Below are positions 10,602 to 21,605 of a stretch of 64,000 bases of DNA, one piece after another. Under the pieces are notes generated by a model. The model ran no database searches. It was not told where the DNA came from and worked only from the letters and a program-made list of their open reading frames with translations. The translations under genes and the position numbers were made by a program. Source of the DNA: Cotesia glomerata (lineage: Eukaryota > Arthropoda > Insecta > Hymenoptera > Braconidae); NCBI RefSeq assembly GCF_020080835.1, contig NC_058166.1, forward strand, positions 9,850,380-9,914,379, written 5' to 3'. How positions within the stretch are numbered: the stretch's first letter is position 1; every line of letters starts with the position of its first letter.

Positions 10602-11032
10602 GGTAGTACTACCGTTACTACAAGAGTCAAATCATAAACCTAACCTTATTTGAATAACGTAGTAGATTTCCCTATACTAAATCACGTTGGAGAAAGAGAG
10701 ACAGAGATAAATTTTGAATGTTTTTTATTAATAAATAGTCTCATATTCTTGAAAACCATACTGATTATTATTAAATATATTCTAGATGTTATTTTCTCTC
10801 GTTGTCTTGATTTTTATAAGAATCTGAACGTCCAGTTTTGTGAAATAAAATAAAGTCTGTGATTCTCCATAAGGATCAATGGTAAAAGCAAAAATATGTA
10901 GATATTAATATTTTTTTTTCAGGACTTGCTCAGGTTCCAAAAATTTTACTGCTTAATTATGATATTATAAAGTACCAATATGCCAAATTTCATTAAATTC
11001 TGAACGTCAATTCTAAAACCGGTAATACTACC
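10602..11032. mobile_element. 431-bp MITE with TTAA target duplication
   Basis: GGTAGTACTACCG at 10602 and CGGTAATACTACC ending at 11032 form imperfect inverted ends, flanked by TTAA at 10598-10601 and 11033-11036. Removing it and one TTAA restores the continuity of the GAGCTC-hairpin element (CCCGCTAA...CTTAAGCGTTT), confirming insertion. A TTAA duplication is typical of piggyBac-type transposition. Confidence 0.75.
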
Positions 11033-11349
11033 TTAAGCGTTTAAAATTGCACTTACTACGTTTTTGAGCTCTTCGAGCTCAAAAATATAATTTTCGTGTC
11101 ATTTTGAGCTGACGTGGTTTTTTGATATTAAGAGCTGATTAGTTTTTGAAATTGATCGGCACAGCCGTTTAAAAGTTATTCCAAAAAACCACATTTAAAA
11201 AAAATTTTTTTGTAGTTTTTTTAAGATTTATCAAAATCTACAGGTCCGAATCGGTCCAAAGTGTATTCAAAATCTAAGTTTGGTCAAACCCTTTCAAATG
11301 GCACCAACCGCGATGAAATCGGTAGAGCCGTTCAAAAGTTATGAGAGGT

Positions 11350-11509
<160 letters not shown>

Positions 11510-12112
11510 ATTCGGGGAAGCTTCCTAGGACCCCTAAACGTCAACATCCGTTGAAAACTCGATTTTTGAAAAACGGGGTGAAACCAATAACTTCCCGATT
11601 TTTGAAAATTTTCAATTTTCTTAGCGGGAAGTTAAAAAATTGAATAAAAATAATTATTAGCTGAAAAAAAATAATTTGAATTTATTGAAAAATTTAGATA
11701 CGATGGTATTAGAAATTTGACAAAATTTTTTGATAAACTTGATAGTTTCGTCAAAAAATTGGAAAAAAATGAGAAAATATTATAAATTATATATTAAAGT
11801 TGAATATCTTCGAAACGCATCGGTTTATCGAAAAATTATAAGAGAGATTTTTTGTAGAGCATTTAATTTTCTACAAAAATATGTTCTGACTTAACTTGTC
11901 CGATGACTTGTTAAAGAGTTACAAAATTCTAAACTAAGAAAAAAAAAATTTTCCCATGTTAATCAAATGGGAAATTGAAATTTTCGACTCGGCACCTCTT
12001 AATATTAATATTAAGAGCTCTAATTTTCACAGGATTTTTTCTTCGTCATTTCAAACAATATTTTCGATATTAATAAGAAAAAAAAAAATTGTCGATTTTT
12101 TTGAAACAGTCT

Positions 12113-12375
12113 AATACATATATATAATATATATAAATATATGAAAAATTGATGTGGGTACTCAAATGAAAGATCTTGATGAGTGTAACATCTAAGTGAG
12201 CTTATATCCTTAAAAATGTCAATAATTCACAAGATACAAGGTAGTTTCTTAATTATGTTAAATTGCACTTCATTTTCTTAACTATTGACGTTTTGAAAGA
12301 TATAAGCTCATCCCGATGTTACACTCATCGAGACCTTTCATTTGAGTACCCACATCAATTTTTCATATATTTATA
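12113..12375. repeat. GGGTACTCAAATGAAAG foldback repeat (right part)
   Basis: GATGTGGGTACTCAAATGAA near 12150 and its complement TTCATTTGAGTACCCACATC near 12337-12356 form a hairpin of about 235 bp with GAGTGTAACATC and GAGCTTATATC in the arms. It continues the repeat seen at 7060-7505. Confidence 0.65.
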
Positions 12376-12383
12376 TATATTAT

Positions 12384-13044
12384 ACAGAGTGCCCCAGAAG
12401 TAACGGAGTAGCATCTGATAAACAATAGTATATTACACATCTAGGGCAGTAAAATAAGAAATGTCTCAGATCTCATGTAATTGTTGTCCGAGGCGAAGCC
12501 GAGGTCAATAAACATGTGATCTGAGGCTTTCTTATTTACTGCCCGTGGTGTGTATACTATTTTTCTCCTCGACGGAGGCGGAAAGCGGCATTTTCGTTTA
12601 GCGCAGCGGGAGGAAAATTGACGCTTTCCGCCCGGAGGCGAGAAAAATAATTCTGAGACGAAAAGTCCTTAGCCATTTTTTAATCAGATGCATAGATAAT
12701 TAATTATTAATTAAAATAACGTCCTTTTATGCGTTAGAGAGAGAGCGCTAGTATCAAGTCAAGTGCGTTCCAACGAAGACGCTTGCACGTGTGAATGTGT
12801 AAGTAAATATGTGTGACTACGTTAGCTATAGAAACTAGTTAGTCATACAGTTAGTTGTGTCTTTGTTTGGCACATACTTTACTGGACACTGACGCTCTCT
12901 CTCTAACAAATAAAGAGACGTTATTTTTAATTAATAACTAATTATCTATACGGTTAATTGAAAAATGGCTAAGGACTTTTCGTCTCAGAATTATTTTTTT
13001 CATCAGATGCTACAATGGCGTCCGTGACTTTTGGGACATCCTGT
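12384..13044. mobile_element. TIR element with CCCAGAAGTAACGG ends, copy 1
   Basis: The left end is ACAGAGTGCCCCAGAAGTAA and the right end is GTGACTTTTGGGACATCCTGT. Arms include CCTTAGCCATTTTTTAATC and ATAATTAATTATTAATTAA, and their complements. The centre is flanked by TTAGAGAGAGAGC and GCTCTCTCTCTAAC. A second copy lies at 41726-42331. This copy has an extra palindromic insert at about 12428-12645 (GGGCAGTAAAATAAGAAA and its complement, GGAGGCGGAAAGCG and its complement). Confidence 0.75.
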
Positions 13045-13215
13045 ATATATGTATATTATACATTATAAATTATTTATAAATTTTTTTTTTTAATTTTCGA
13101 GGGCATTTTAGAACTTTTTTTATTAAACAAAAAAAAAAACTATAAATTAAAATGATTTGTGTCGTAACTTGGATGATAATTAAAAGATTCTTCAAGTAAT
13201 CGGTATTTTGTTCAG

Positions 13216-13300
13216 TCTGCTATGGCAAGAAGTTCGGTCCAAAGGGTTACGGCTATGGTCAGGGTGGTGGTGCCCTTCAGAGCGACTGCTACGCTAATGG
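13216..13300 (+). CDS. Mlp84B: Mlp84B alternative exon 3a: end of LIM domain 2 plus glycine-rich tail
   Basis: Bounded by gttcag at 13210-13215 and the donor gtgggt at 13301; 85 nt. Its two leading bases complete a Val codon with the G left by either exon 2 version, giving the final zinc pair C-x2-C. It then encodes CYGKKFGPKGYGYGQGGGAL and QSDCYANG, the canonical CRP-family tail. It ends in phase 2. The next exon (16870) supplies one base, so splicing is in frame. Exon 13543-13630 has the same phases and the same place in the domain, so one of the two should be used per transcript. Confidence 0.88.
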
Positions 13301-13542
13301 GTGGGTTCATAATTGACAAATACCATTTAAAAGTTCATTTTTTCATTATTATTATTATTTTGCAAAAAAAACTCAAAGGCAGAGCAATGTCTGCCGGCTT
13401 ATTATTGTCATTATTTTATCACATTATCATTAAGATTATTATCATTATTAATAATAATTATTATTTATTTATTACTATAATTATAAAATCAATTATAATA
13501 AACAAAGGATAGAAATATTTTGTTGGCTTCTCTGCTTAACAG
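13301..13542. other. Short intron between alternative exons 3a and 3b
   Basis: 242 bp of AT-rich sequence rich in TTATTATTA and its complement AATAATAATAA (13427-13500), which can fold into hairpins. A short spacer with secondary structure between candidate mutually exclusive exons is the kind of place where splice choice is often controlled, but that is inference. Confidence 0.5.
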
Positions 13543-13630
13543 CTTGCTATCCGAAGAAATTCGGGCCGCGGGGCATTGGTCATGCAGGACTTGTATGGCT
13601 CGGGCTGCAGTGCGACATTGAGGACGATAA
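13543..13630 (+). CDS. Mlp84B: Mlp84B alternative exon 3b: end of LIM domain 2 plus divergent tail
   Basis: Bounded by cttaacag at 13535-13542 and the donor gtacgc at 13631; 88 nt. Two leading bases complete an Ala codon, giving the last C-x2-C pair, then CYPKKFGPRGIGHAGLVWLG and LQCDIEDDK. The KKFGP-RG core is kept, but the glycine-rich GYGYGQGGG stretch of exon 3a is replaced by a hydrophobic and acidic tail with an additional Cys. It enters in phase 1 and leaves in phase 2, exactly as 3a, so it can substitute for 3a without changing frame. The divergent tail suggests a different partner surface or localisation rather than a simple duplicate, which is inference. Confidence 0.82.
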
Positions 13631-14099
13631 GTACGCGCGTCCTTTAATGCTATCTTATTTTACGTAGAATTTGAAGTTTAATTTATTGCTGTTTGATTTG
13701 TAATTTGGATTTCTAAAATATTAATTTTAAAATGTTCAGTTCTTGTAGAAGTATTAAATTTGAAAATTTTCTTAATAAAAAATTAAAAAATCTTATAGAT
13801 TCAAAATTATTTAAAATTTTATATTGAATTTAAAAAATTTATAATTTTTTTTTCAATTTTCTTCGAATTTTGTGATAAATTTCAAATCTTCTGTGATAAA
13901 TTTCATTTCAAATAGAGTTTTCCCGTTTTATGTTGATTATTAATAATTCCTTTACTTTTTTCTTGTTTTTTAAGCCTTTTATTAATTAACAAGTCATAAG
14001 TTCTAATTAATGAATTGTTTTAAGCCAATTAGGGATTGTGATTGTGATATTAACAAAATATAAAACAATTTTTTTTTAAACTGATAGAAGTATTTGTTG

Positions 14100-15294
14100 A
14101 TATCACCGGCACCCAAAAAAAAAAAGTTGTCAGTACTTTTATCGGTACCCATATATATTTATGTATTTCGACCCGCGGAATCTGAATTTGAGGTCAGTTT
14201 GACCCGTACACTGTCAAATTTTCGAGAAAACTTTGAAAAACCGAAAAAAATGACGAAAATCGACAGTTTAGGCGATTTAAAAATTTTTTTTGACCTAAAC
14301 TAAGCATGATTTTTATGTATTTCGACCCGCTTAATACTTATCTGAAGTTTGTTTAGACCATAAACCATTAAAAGTTAGATATAAGCGGACAATTAAAATT
14401 AAAAAATAAACGGTTTTGAAAAGATTTTTTTAAAGAATTAAAATTTTTTGAGGATTTAGGTCCAAAAATTCAAAGTTTATATTCCACAGATCGGATAACA
14501 TGTTAAAGATTTTTTATTTTTATTTAAAAATTGATTTTTATCATAACGGACTTGATATATTTTGATTTTCAGTGGTTTTTTGCCATTTATTTAGATTTTT
14601 AGAGATGTCTGAACCATATAAATTCGAGATTTATATTCGGCGAATCGAAATACATGAGAATCATGATTGATCTACTTTTATAAAATTGTTTTTAACACAA
14701 TATCTGGAATTTATTGCTTCTTTTGCTATTTTTTGCTTTTTTTGCAATTTTTCAGGATTTTTTGGAATTTACTTAACAGCCGAGACCAGTGATTGCAGTT
14801 TCAATCGTCTTAGCGAAACGAATGGAAATTTTGAAAAAACGTTTTTAGAGATAATAGATATTTTAATAAACTATTTCACCACAAAGCGGTTTTTTAAAAA
14901 ATTTCATTCGTTTCGTCAAATCAATCGAAACTGCAATTGCTCTGCTGTTAGGAGTGCGACAGAGATAGTTCCGTTGAACTCCGTGAGAGCAAAGCGAGAA
15001 AAAGATGGTCTCGCCTGTTAAACTTTTAATGGCTTATGGTCTAAATAAACTTCAGATAAGTATTAAGCGGGTCGAAATACATAAAAATCATGCTTAGTTT
15101 AGGTCAAAAAAAATTTTTAAATCGCCTAAACTGTCGATTTTCGTCATTTTTTTCGGGTTTTCAAAGTTCTCTCGAAAATTTGACGGTGTACGGGTCAAAC
15201 TGACCTCAAATTCGGATTCCGCGGGTCGGAATACATAAAGATATATGAGTCCCGTCGAAAGTACTGATAACTTTTTTTTTTGTGTGCCGGTGAT
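14100..15294. mobile_element. 1.2-kb foldback element with about 270-bp inverted repeats
   Basis: ATATCACCGGCAC at 14100 mirrors GTGCCGGTGATAT ending at 15294. The arms match closely through ATGTATTTCGACCCGC and TTTAGGCGATTTAAAAATTT to about 14370 and 15022. The roughly 650-bp interior has a second, smaller inverted repeat (GATTGCAGTTTCAATCG near 14792 and its complement near 14922). It is non-coding, and the ORFs through it are not credible. Confidence 0.8.
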
Positions 15295-15559
15295 ATTTAA
15301 TAAGATTTATTAATTCTTAATAAATTAATTTTTAACATCATATGTTATAAATTATACGCGATTTATTAACAGTTAATTAACATTTTTTAATAGTTGAAAT
15401 ATTTATAAATAGTTATCAAATCGTTTATAAACACATAATGTTAAAACTGATAAAAAAACATTTCTTAGCTATTAATAAGTATTTATTTGGAGCTCTGAAT
15501 AAAAAGTGAGTGTCGATATTCTATTTAGACACTTTTTATAATCCAATACAGAAAAAAAA

Positions 15560-16269
15560 AATTAGAAAAACGGTTGACCCTGAAGGCCATCCCTGCAACT
15601 TCCCGCTAACTCTATACCTAAACGCTTGAAATTGCACTTATGACGTTTTTGAGCTCTTCAAGCTCATAAATACAATGTGTGTGTTATTTTGAGCTCTCCG
15701 AGCTGACAAAATAGCTTTTGTAGGCTTTTGAGCTCTTCGAGCTCAAAAATTTGATAGCAGTTTGATAGAACACTATTTTTTGAATTTTCAAATCGCAATA
15801 ACTTTTTAATGAATGAACCGATTTTCACGCGGTTGGTGGCTTTCGACGCAGTTTCTTAAGCTTCATGAAGAATCTTCAAGTTTAAATTGATAGAACGAAA
15901 AATTTTGGAGTAATTCCGAAAAAACACTTTTTTCGGTTTTTTTCCGGTTTTCTTTCGTTCACGCTATCTCTCGAACGAATCAACCGATTTTGACCGGATT
16001 AGCGGTAATCGACGTGGTTTTTTAAGCTCTAGGGCGGATTAGTTTTTGGAGTTGATCGATGGAGCCGTTTAAAAGTTATTTCAAAAAAACCATTTTTAAA
16101 AAAAATTTTTTTTCCGATTTTTTTTTAGATTTTTCAAAATTTCTTAAAATCTATCAACCCGAATCGATTAAAATTTATAGGAAATCTAAGTTTGAGGGAA
16201 CTCTTTAGAACGCCGTTTGGTAGATTCCGATCGGTTCAATCGTTCAAAAGTTATAAGCGATTCACATAC

Positions 16270-16342
<73 letters not shown>

Positions 16343-16418
16343 TTTACACACGGAAAATAAACCAATAACTTCCCGATTTTTGAAAATTTTCAATTTTCTT
16401 AGTGGGAAGTTAAAAATT
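15560..16418 (+). mobile_element. GAGCTC-hairpin element, copy B
   Basis: It starts ATTAGAAAAACGGTTGACCC and ends CTTAGTGGGAAGTTAAAAA. It has the three GAGCTC palindromes at about 15650-15666, 15689-15707 (second half decayed to GAGCTGAC) and 15729-15747, a region of slightly degenerate repeats containing AACCGATTTT, a (CA)n tract at 16274-16340, and the terminal CTTCCCG/GGGAAG hairpin. Confidence 0.85.
16274..16340. repeat. (CA)n microsatellite
   Basis: Dinucleotide run of about 33 units inside hairpin element copy B. Confidence 0.97.
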
Positions 16419-16869
16419 AACTTGAATTAAGTAAATAATTTTGAAGTACTTTTTCATAGCAGGAAGTTAAAAATAATTGCTTATACTTAATAAATTTTTT
16501 CTAAATAAATTAATTTATTAATAATAAATTCTCCTACCAGCGTAGAAATTAATATAAGAAAAAAATTTTTTTTTTTTAACAACGTAAAATTTTATCATCT
16601 GAAATATTCAAAAATAGTTATTAAAACTCTTATATAAAAGTGTAATTTTTTTTTTTCAACAAAAGCTTAATTAACGCAATTGCAAGAGCACGATGTTTTG
16701 CATACATGTTTTTTTATAAAAAATTTTTTTGTATGTAAAATAAAAAAAAGTTACTGATAAAATAAATTTTAACCAGCTCGAATAGAAATTTGTTTGAAGA
16801 TAAACTAACAATTAACAAAAGATAATGAAAAGGAGACCAATAATATCAATAAAAAATTTGAAAAAATAG

Positions 16870-17166
16870 CGATGCAGCTCCTCGAACAAAAGTGAGTGAT
16901 ACTGCGTCTATACAAGCACCACCAGGTAAAGGGTGTCCTCGATGTGGCGGCGTAGTCTTTGCGGCAGAGCAAGTTCTTGCGAAAGACCGCGAGTGGCACA
17001 GAAAGTGTTTCAAGTGCAAGGACTGCACTAAGACACTCGACTCGATAATAGCCTGTGATGGTCCTGATAAGGATGTTTACTGCAAAACTTGCTACGGCAA
17101 AAAGTGGGGACCCCATGGCTACGGATTCGCTTGTGGATCTGGATTCCTGCAAACTGACGGTCTTAC
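16870..17166 (+). CDS. Mlp84B: Mlp84B exon: LIM domain 3 (complete)
   Basis: The acceptor is aaatag at 16864-16869 and the donor gtaagt is at 17167. The first base completes a Gly (after exon 3a) or Asn (after 3b) codon. The exon encodes a linker (DAPRTKVSDTASIQAPPGKG) and a whole LIM domain: CPRC, 17 residues to the WH, then CFKC, KDC and the closing CKTC, followed by YGKKWGPHGYGFACGSG. All eight zinc ligands of the family pattern are present. It ends in phase 2, joining the exon at 17248. Single-exon coding of LIM3 contrasts with the split LIM2. Confidence 0.95.
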
Positions 17167-17247
17167 GTAAGTATAAATAAATTTTTCTATTAAAAAATGG
17201 ATGAATTGCTGTTTATAGATGAAATTAATTAAATTTATCACCTACAG

Positions 17248-17568
17248 AGAAGAAGAAATCGCAGCAAGTAGACCATTCTATAACCCAGATACAACTTCAA
17301 TAAAAGCACCAGCAGGTCAGGGCTGTCCCCGATGCGGAGGAATGGTATTCGCGGCGGAGCAGCAACTTGCCAAAGGCACAATGTGGCACAAAAAATGCTT
17401 CAACTGTGCTGAATGTCATCGGCCTTTAGACTCTATGCTCGCTTGCGATGGACCTGACAAGGAGATCCACTGTCGCTCGTGTTACGGCAAACTTTTTGGA
17501 CCAAAAGGCTTTGGATTTGGTCACACTCCAACTTTGGTATCGACTAATGGTGACGGCGCGCCTTCTTT
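17248..17568 (+). CDS. Mlp84B: Mlp84B exon: LIM domain 4 (complete)
   Basis: Reached through a short intron (17167-17247) with the acceptor cctacag; donor gtaagt at 17569. It encodes a linker (EEEIAASRPFYNPDTTSIKA) and a LIM domain: CPRCGG, MWH, then CFNCAEC and CRSC, with the tail YGKLFGPKGFGFGHTPTLV. The zinc ligands are complete, with C-x17-H spacing. The SRPFYNPDTTSIKA linker and the GHTPTLVST tail are typical of the fourth LIM of Mlp84B in family memory, which supports orthology. It ends in phase 2. Confidence 0.95.
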
Positions 17569-18538
17569 GTAAGTTTTTAGTAACTAATCAAGAACAATTT
17601 AATATTAGTTCAAAGTTTTTTCAATTTTTAAATGAAAATTATGGCCAAAATATTGGAAAATCATCTTTTGTAAGAAATTCAATTTTCTACGAAAAAGATC
17701 TCTTGTGATTTTTTACTATTTTTAATATTTAAAAAAAAATTGAAAATTTGAAGATTGTATTAAGATTTTTTTTAGTTATACATTTTAGGTATATAGCAAA
17801 AATATTTCCAATAGTTTGAACTTTGATTTTTGAGTTAAATATTAAAAATATGGAAAAATCATATGAAACCTTTTTTGTATGCTGATAGAAGGATTTCTTA
17901 GCATTTAAGTAGAATTTTTTGTATTTAAGAAATGATTTCTTAAACATCATTTCTTAGTATTTAAAAAATATTTCTTAGTATTTAAGAACACATTTTTTAC
18001 AAATATAAATAATGCTGTGAAGCGGGAAAGAATAGGAGTTACGGTAATTATTACGTGAAGCGTTCCTTAAATACTAAGAAATATTTTTTAAATACTAAGA
18101 AATGATGTTTAAGAAATCATTTCTTAAATACAAAGAAATCTTCTTAAATACTAAGAAATCTTTCTATCAGTGTAGAGGATTAAATTTTCTACAAAATTAT
18201 TTCTTATCATTTTTTCATGTCTTTTATATTTTTAACTAAACTCGAATTCAAAAAACGTTTTAATATTTTTTTTAAGAATTGTATCTAATGAACATATTTC
18301 TAAAAGTTTGTATTTCGATTTTTAAGTCAATTATTATTGCACATTATTATAAGCAAATTATTGCAGATATGAAAAAATAATAAGATACCTTCTTTGTAGT
18401 AAATTAAATTTCCTATAAAAAAGATCCATCAATTTTACCCTATCTCGAATCCTGTAGCCAGAATTTTGATTTATAGTTATAATCAAAAATTTTTCTCATG
18501 ATAAAAACAAATGTGATAACATAAAAATAATTTTTCAG
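17569..18538. other. Mlp84B last intron with a TIR MITE
   Basis: AT-rich intron. It contains the MITE at 17881-18174 and repeated AAATTTTCTACAAAA-type strings on either side. No coding was seen. Confidence 0.6.
17881..18174. mobile_element. CTGATAGAAGGATTTCTTAG MITE, copy 1
   Basis: CTGATAGAAGGATTTCTTAG at 17881 mirrors CTAAGAAATCTTTCTATCAG ending near 18171. The arms are built of repeated TTTCTTAGTATTTAAG motifs. A related copy with GATAGAAGGATTTATTTG ends is at 40730-40998. Confidence 0.75.
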
Positions 18539-18815
18539 CATTGACGCAAAACCGCAAACTGGAACAAAAAGCACCGACGGCCACGGGTGCTCACGTTGTG
18601 GCTACCCGGTTTACGCAGCCGAACAAATGATCTCCAAAGACAGACTTTGGCACAAACGTTGCTTCAGCTGTGCAGCATGCCATCGTTCATTAGACTCGAC
18701 AAATCTAAACGACGGACCCGACGGTGACATTTACTGTCGCGGGTGTTATGGACGGAAATTTGGACCACGTGGAGTTGGTTTTGGTATGGGTGCTGGTACT
18801 TTAACGATGGCTTAA
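18539..18815 (+). CDS. Mlp84B: Mlp84B last coding exon: LIM domain 5 and stop
   Basis: The acceptor is tttttcag at 18531-18538. One base completes a Phe codon. A linker (IDAKPQTGTKSTDGHG) leads into the LIM domain CSRCGYPVYAAEQMISKDR, LWH, then CFSCAAC and CRGC, and the tail YGRKFGPRGVGFGMGAGTL, ending TMA with TAA at 18813-18815. All zinc ligands are present. In Mlp84B the fifth LIM is C-terminal, so the reading frame is complete at this end. The 3' UTR follows in AT-rich DNA. Confidence 0.95.
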
Positions 18816-21156
18816 TCGTTCTTTCTTTATCTTCCATAACAAATAATTAATAATTAATAATTAATCTTTAATAATTAATTATAATTACATTTTATTTTAA
18901 TTATTTTAGAAGCCAACGATTAAAATATAACACCGCGGATTCGAGTACGAGACGAATTTAAGATGATTAATTTTTTTTAATAGAAATAAATTCATTAACT
19001 AAATTTATTTATTTTATTCTATTTATAATTTTTAATTAGTAAATTTAACATAAATTCTAATTAATTAAATTTTTAGCTCGGTGAATTTTATTCATAAAAT
19101 TTGAGATCGAATAAAAAAATATTTTATTTAGTTGTGTCAATACGAACGAACGTTTGAAAAATAAATAACAAAAAAGAATAAAAGAGAGGACGTTTTTTTT
19201 TGTACAATAATTGAACGTCAAAATGCCGTGAGTAAACAAACAATACCTGAACTTTTTATCCATGCAATAAAATTACTTACCGTCATATCGGGTGTTTGTT
19301 TGTTTGTTTTTTTTTTTTTTTTTTTTTTATGTAATTGCATTCAGCTCGCGGGTATTTTTGTAACGAAATTAATCACGTATTTTAGTGCACATTTTAATAC
19401 ACCGTTATAATTGAAAAAAAAAAAAAAAAAATATGCTAAATATTAATTATTAATTTAACGTTATTATTACAACTATTATTATTATTATTATTTTACGTGA
19501 AAATGGTTAATTTAATTAAATTGCGTATAACGATAAATAAAGATTTAAAAATATTTTCAATAAATATAAGTTTTAAAATGTAAGTATTATTTATTTATTT
19601 CCTTTTTTCGTTTTAATGCTCTGTTATAGGGTGTAATATTATTAAATATGGTGCGATCAGTTGTCGCGGTGCGCCATATTGATTCGAACTCTGGTTTCAG
19701 TGTCTTAAACAATGAAACAGGTAAGTAAAAATTTTAATTACTAAACTAAAAATTTTTAGGGTGAACTAAAAATCAGTGTTAGTCGTTTTTTCTAAGTGTT
19801 TGTTGATGAAAGAGTTTTTAGGGCTATTTTCAAATAAGATAACTTAGAAATGGATTTAACATGAGTAGTTTTCTAAATATTTGAGTATTGTTCAAATAAG
19901 TAGCCATGAATTTTGTATTTTAGAGTGTATTGTTGGACATATTGTAAATTTGGTGAGTAAATGATCAATAAGAATACTGATGAATTCTTACTTTGTTTAT
20001 GACTTATGACCCCAATAGATCTACGATAAAAATTAAATCTACAATTGTATGATGTCTAATTATTATTACAAATTACTTTTATAAAAAAATTTAAGGGGTC
20101 ACACGCACTTTGAATTTATCAATAAAGTTCAAAATCACTTCTGCATATGTATCCATTTTTATAATAATCAATTGATAAACCTCTGCATAAAAAATTATTC
20201 AAAAATGGCTTTTTCAAGCTTTATAAGTGTGTAAAAACTCTTAAAGAACAAGAAGAAACTAACGATAGGTAATTTCATTAAAAATAATTATTGAACATAA
20301 AAAATTTTAATTATTAGATCCAGGGCTGTTTTTAATAAAAGTTTAGAATTAAATAACAATAAACAAACGTATAAAACACTGATTTCATATATTTATAGCA
20401 ACAAATGTACAAGTTTTTATTCGACCCATTCACACATTACTGAGACAATAATAGAGATAATGATGATAATAATAATAATAATAAAGTAAAAGTTATCGAA
20501 TACGTGCACGGATGACTACTCGATTTACCTCTTAGCTGATTCAAATTAATAAATTACAACTTCTGTCGATACTTGTTCTGTCGGTTCTTAAAAAATTAAA
20601 ACCTCAGACTAAAAAAACTACTTATAAATAACGTAGGACATCCTTGCACCCTGTATAATCCAAATATATATTTATATATAATATATACGACTTAAATCCG
20701 TGCTACCACACCACGAATATCACATTTAATACTTAATCATATAAATTTATCATAACTCGTATCTCATATCATTCATCACATCAAAACTCATTACTCATTA
20801 CATCGATTCAGATGCAACAATTGTTAATTGCGCATATTAATGTTTCTTCGCGTTAAATAATACCCGTCTATGTACAATTATTTTATGGACAGTTAATTAT
20901 ATTTTATTATTTTATTCGATTGCATTGATCTCTCTATTACTTTATCATTATATAATTATAATAATTAATAATTTATAATAATATTTTTTTAATGATTCAA
21001 CAAAATTTCCAATTCAATGATTTTAATTTATATTATAAACTTCTAATTTTTTGGAATTGTAATTTCTACTTACTTATTAGAAAATCTTGAAAATAAAAAC
21101 AAAAATAATTAAATGAAATTAAATAATTATGATGATGATAATAATAAAAATAAAAA
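18816..21156. other. 3' UTRs and intergenic space between the convergent genes
   Basis: AT-rich. It probably contains the Mlp84B 3' UTR (AATAAA candidates near 18983, 19108 and 19536) and the 3' UTR of the minus-strand homeobox gene (TTTATT on the plus strand near 20912 and 20923 reads AATAAA on the minus). Poly-T at 19309-19328, poly-A at 19415-19430. A GC-richer patch at 19648-19720 is listed separately. Confidence 0.5.
19648..19720 (+). other. Candidate first exon of an unidentified plus-strand transcript
   Basis: A GC-richer island in AT-rich intergenic DNA ends at a consensus donor (CAG|gtaagt, 19721). An ATG at 19648 opens MVRSVVAVRHIDSNSGFSVL, then NNETG across the donor. A second ATG at 19713, in a good context (AAACAATG), would give only MKQ before the junction. 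No matching downstream exon was identified in the window, so it may be a 5' exon of a gene further along or non-coding. It is not similar to anything I recognise. Confidence 0.25.
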
Positions 21157-21597
21157 TTAATATAAATTAGCAGTTTTAAGAGGAAGAGGATCGAGAAGAT
21201 ACGGAGGCAGTGTCGTAGAAAAAGGCCGAGGACTACAGGATCCCCAGGCACCGACTCCACTTCCAGTTCCACTTCCATTTCCGTTTCCTCCACCCCCGCC
21301 GGCACTTCCACGACTGCCGCCATTCGAGGGATTTTCGCTGTGACTGTCAGCGTGCTGCTGCTGTTTTATGCTCAGTAAATTGGGATTCGCGAGCGGTTTT
21401 ATCTCCGCTGCGGACAGGTGGCTGTTGGAGCCTACGGGGGTCGCGGGACTCCTGGGTGAACGGCTTTCAGCTTTTACGCTGTTCTGAATCGGGCTGGAAG
21501 CTCCGCTATCCACGCCGACCGAATTTTGGCTAGTTGATTTTTGCTGGGCCATGCGCTCCTGCTTTCTGAATTTCGCTCGTCGGTTTTGGAACCATAC
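21157..21597 (-). CDS. Phox2: Phox2-like homeobox gene, last exon: homeodomain end and C-terminal region
   Basis: Read on the minus strand, the acceptor ttgtag precedes VWFQNRRAKFRKQERMAQQK, which is homeodomain position 47 onward with Gln at position 50. It follows directly in phase 0 from the exon at 61370-61177. After the homeodomain come a Ser/Pro-rich stretch (SPRSPATPVG), a KQQQHADSH tract, a long Gly/Ser/Asn-rich run (about 25 residues) and the end WGSCSPRPFSTTLPPYLLDP, then LPLKTANLY, with the stop at 21157-21159. Phox2 proteins are DNA-binding regulators of neuronal identity. A WG-containing Gly-rich C-terminus is compatible with that family. It is convergent with Mlp84B. The intron before this exon is about 39.6 kb and full of transposons. 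Confidence 0.9.
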   Translation of the reverse strand, partial: VWFQNRRAKFRKQERMAQQKSTSQNSVGVDSGASSPIQNSVKAESRSPRSPATPVGSNSHLSAAEIKPLANPNLLSIKQQQHADSHSENPSNGGSRGSAGGGGGNGNGSGTGSGVGAWGSCSPRPFSTTLPPYLLDPLPLKTANLY

Positions 21598-21605
21598 CTA
21601 CAATT

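Larger units (their letters stand above)
13631..16869. other. Mlp84B intron with two transposons
   Basis: AT-rich intron before the LIM3 exon. It contains a foldback element (14100-15294) and hairpin element copy B (15560-16418). CTGATAGAAGTATTTGTT at 14082 resembles the start of the CTGATAGAAGGATTT MITE family. No host coding was seen. Confidence 0.6.
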
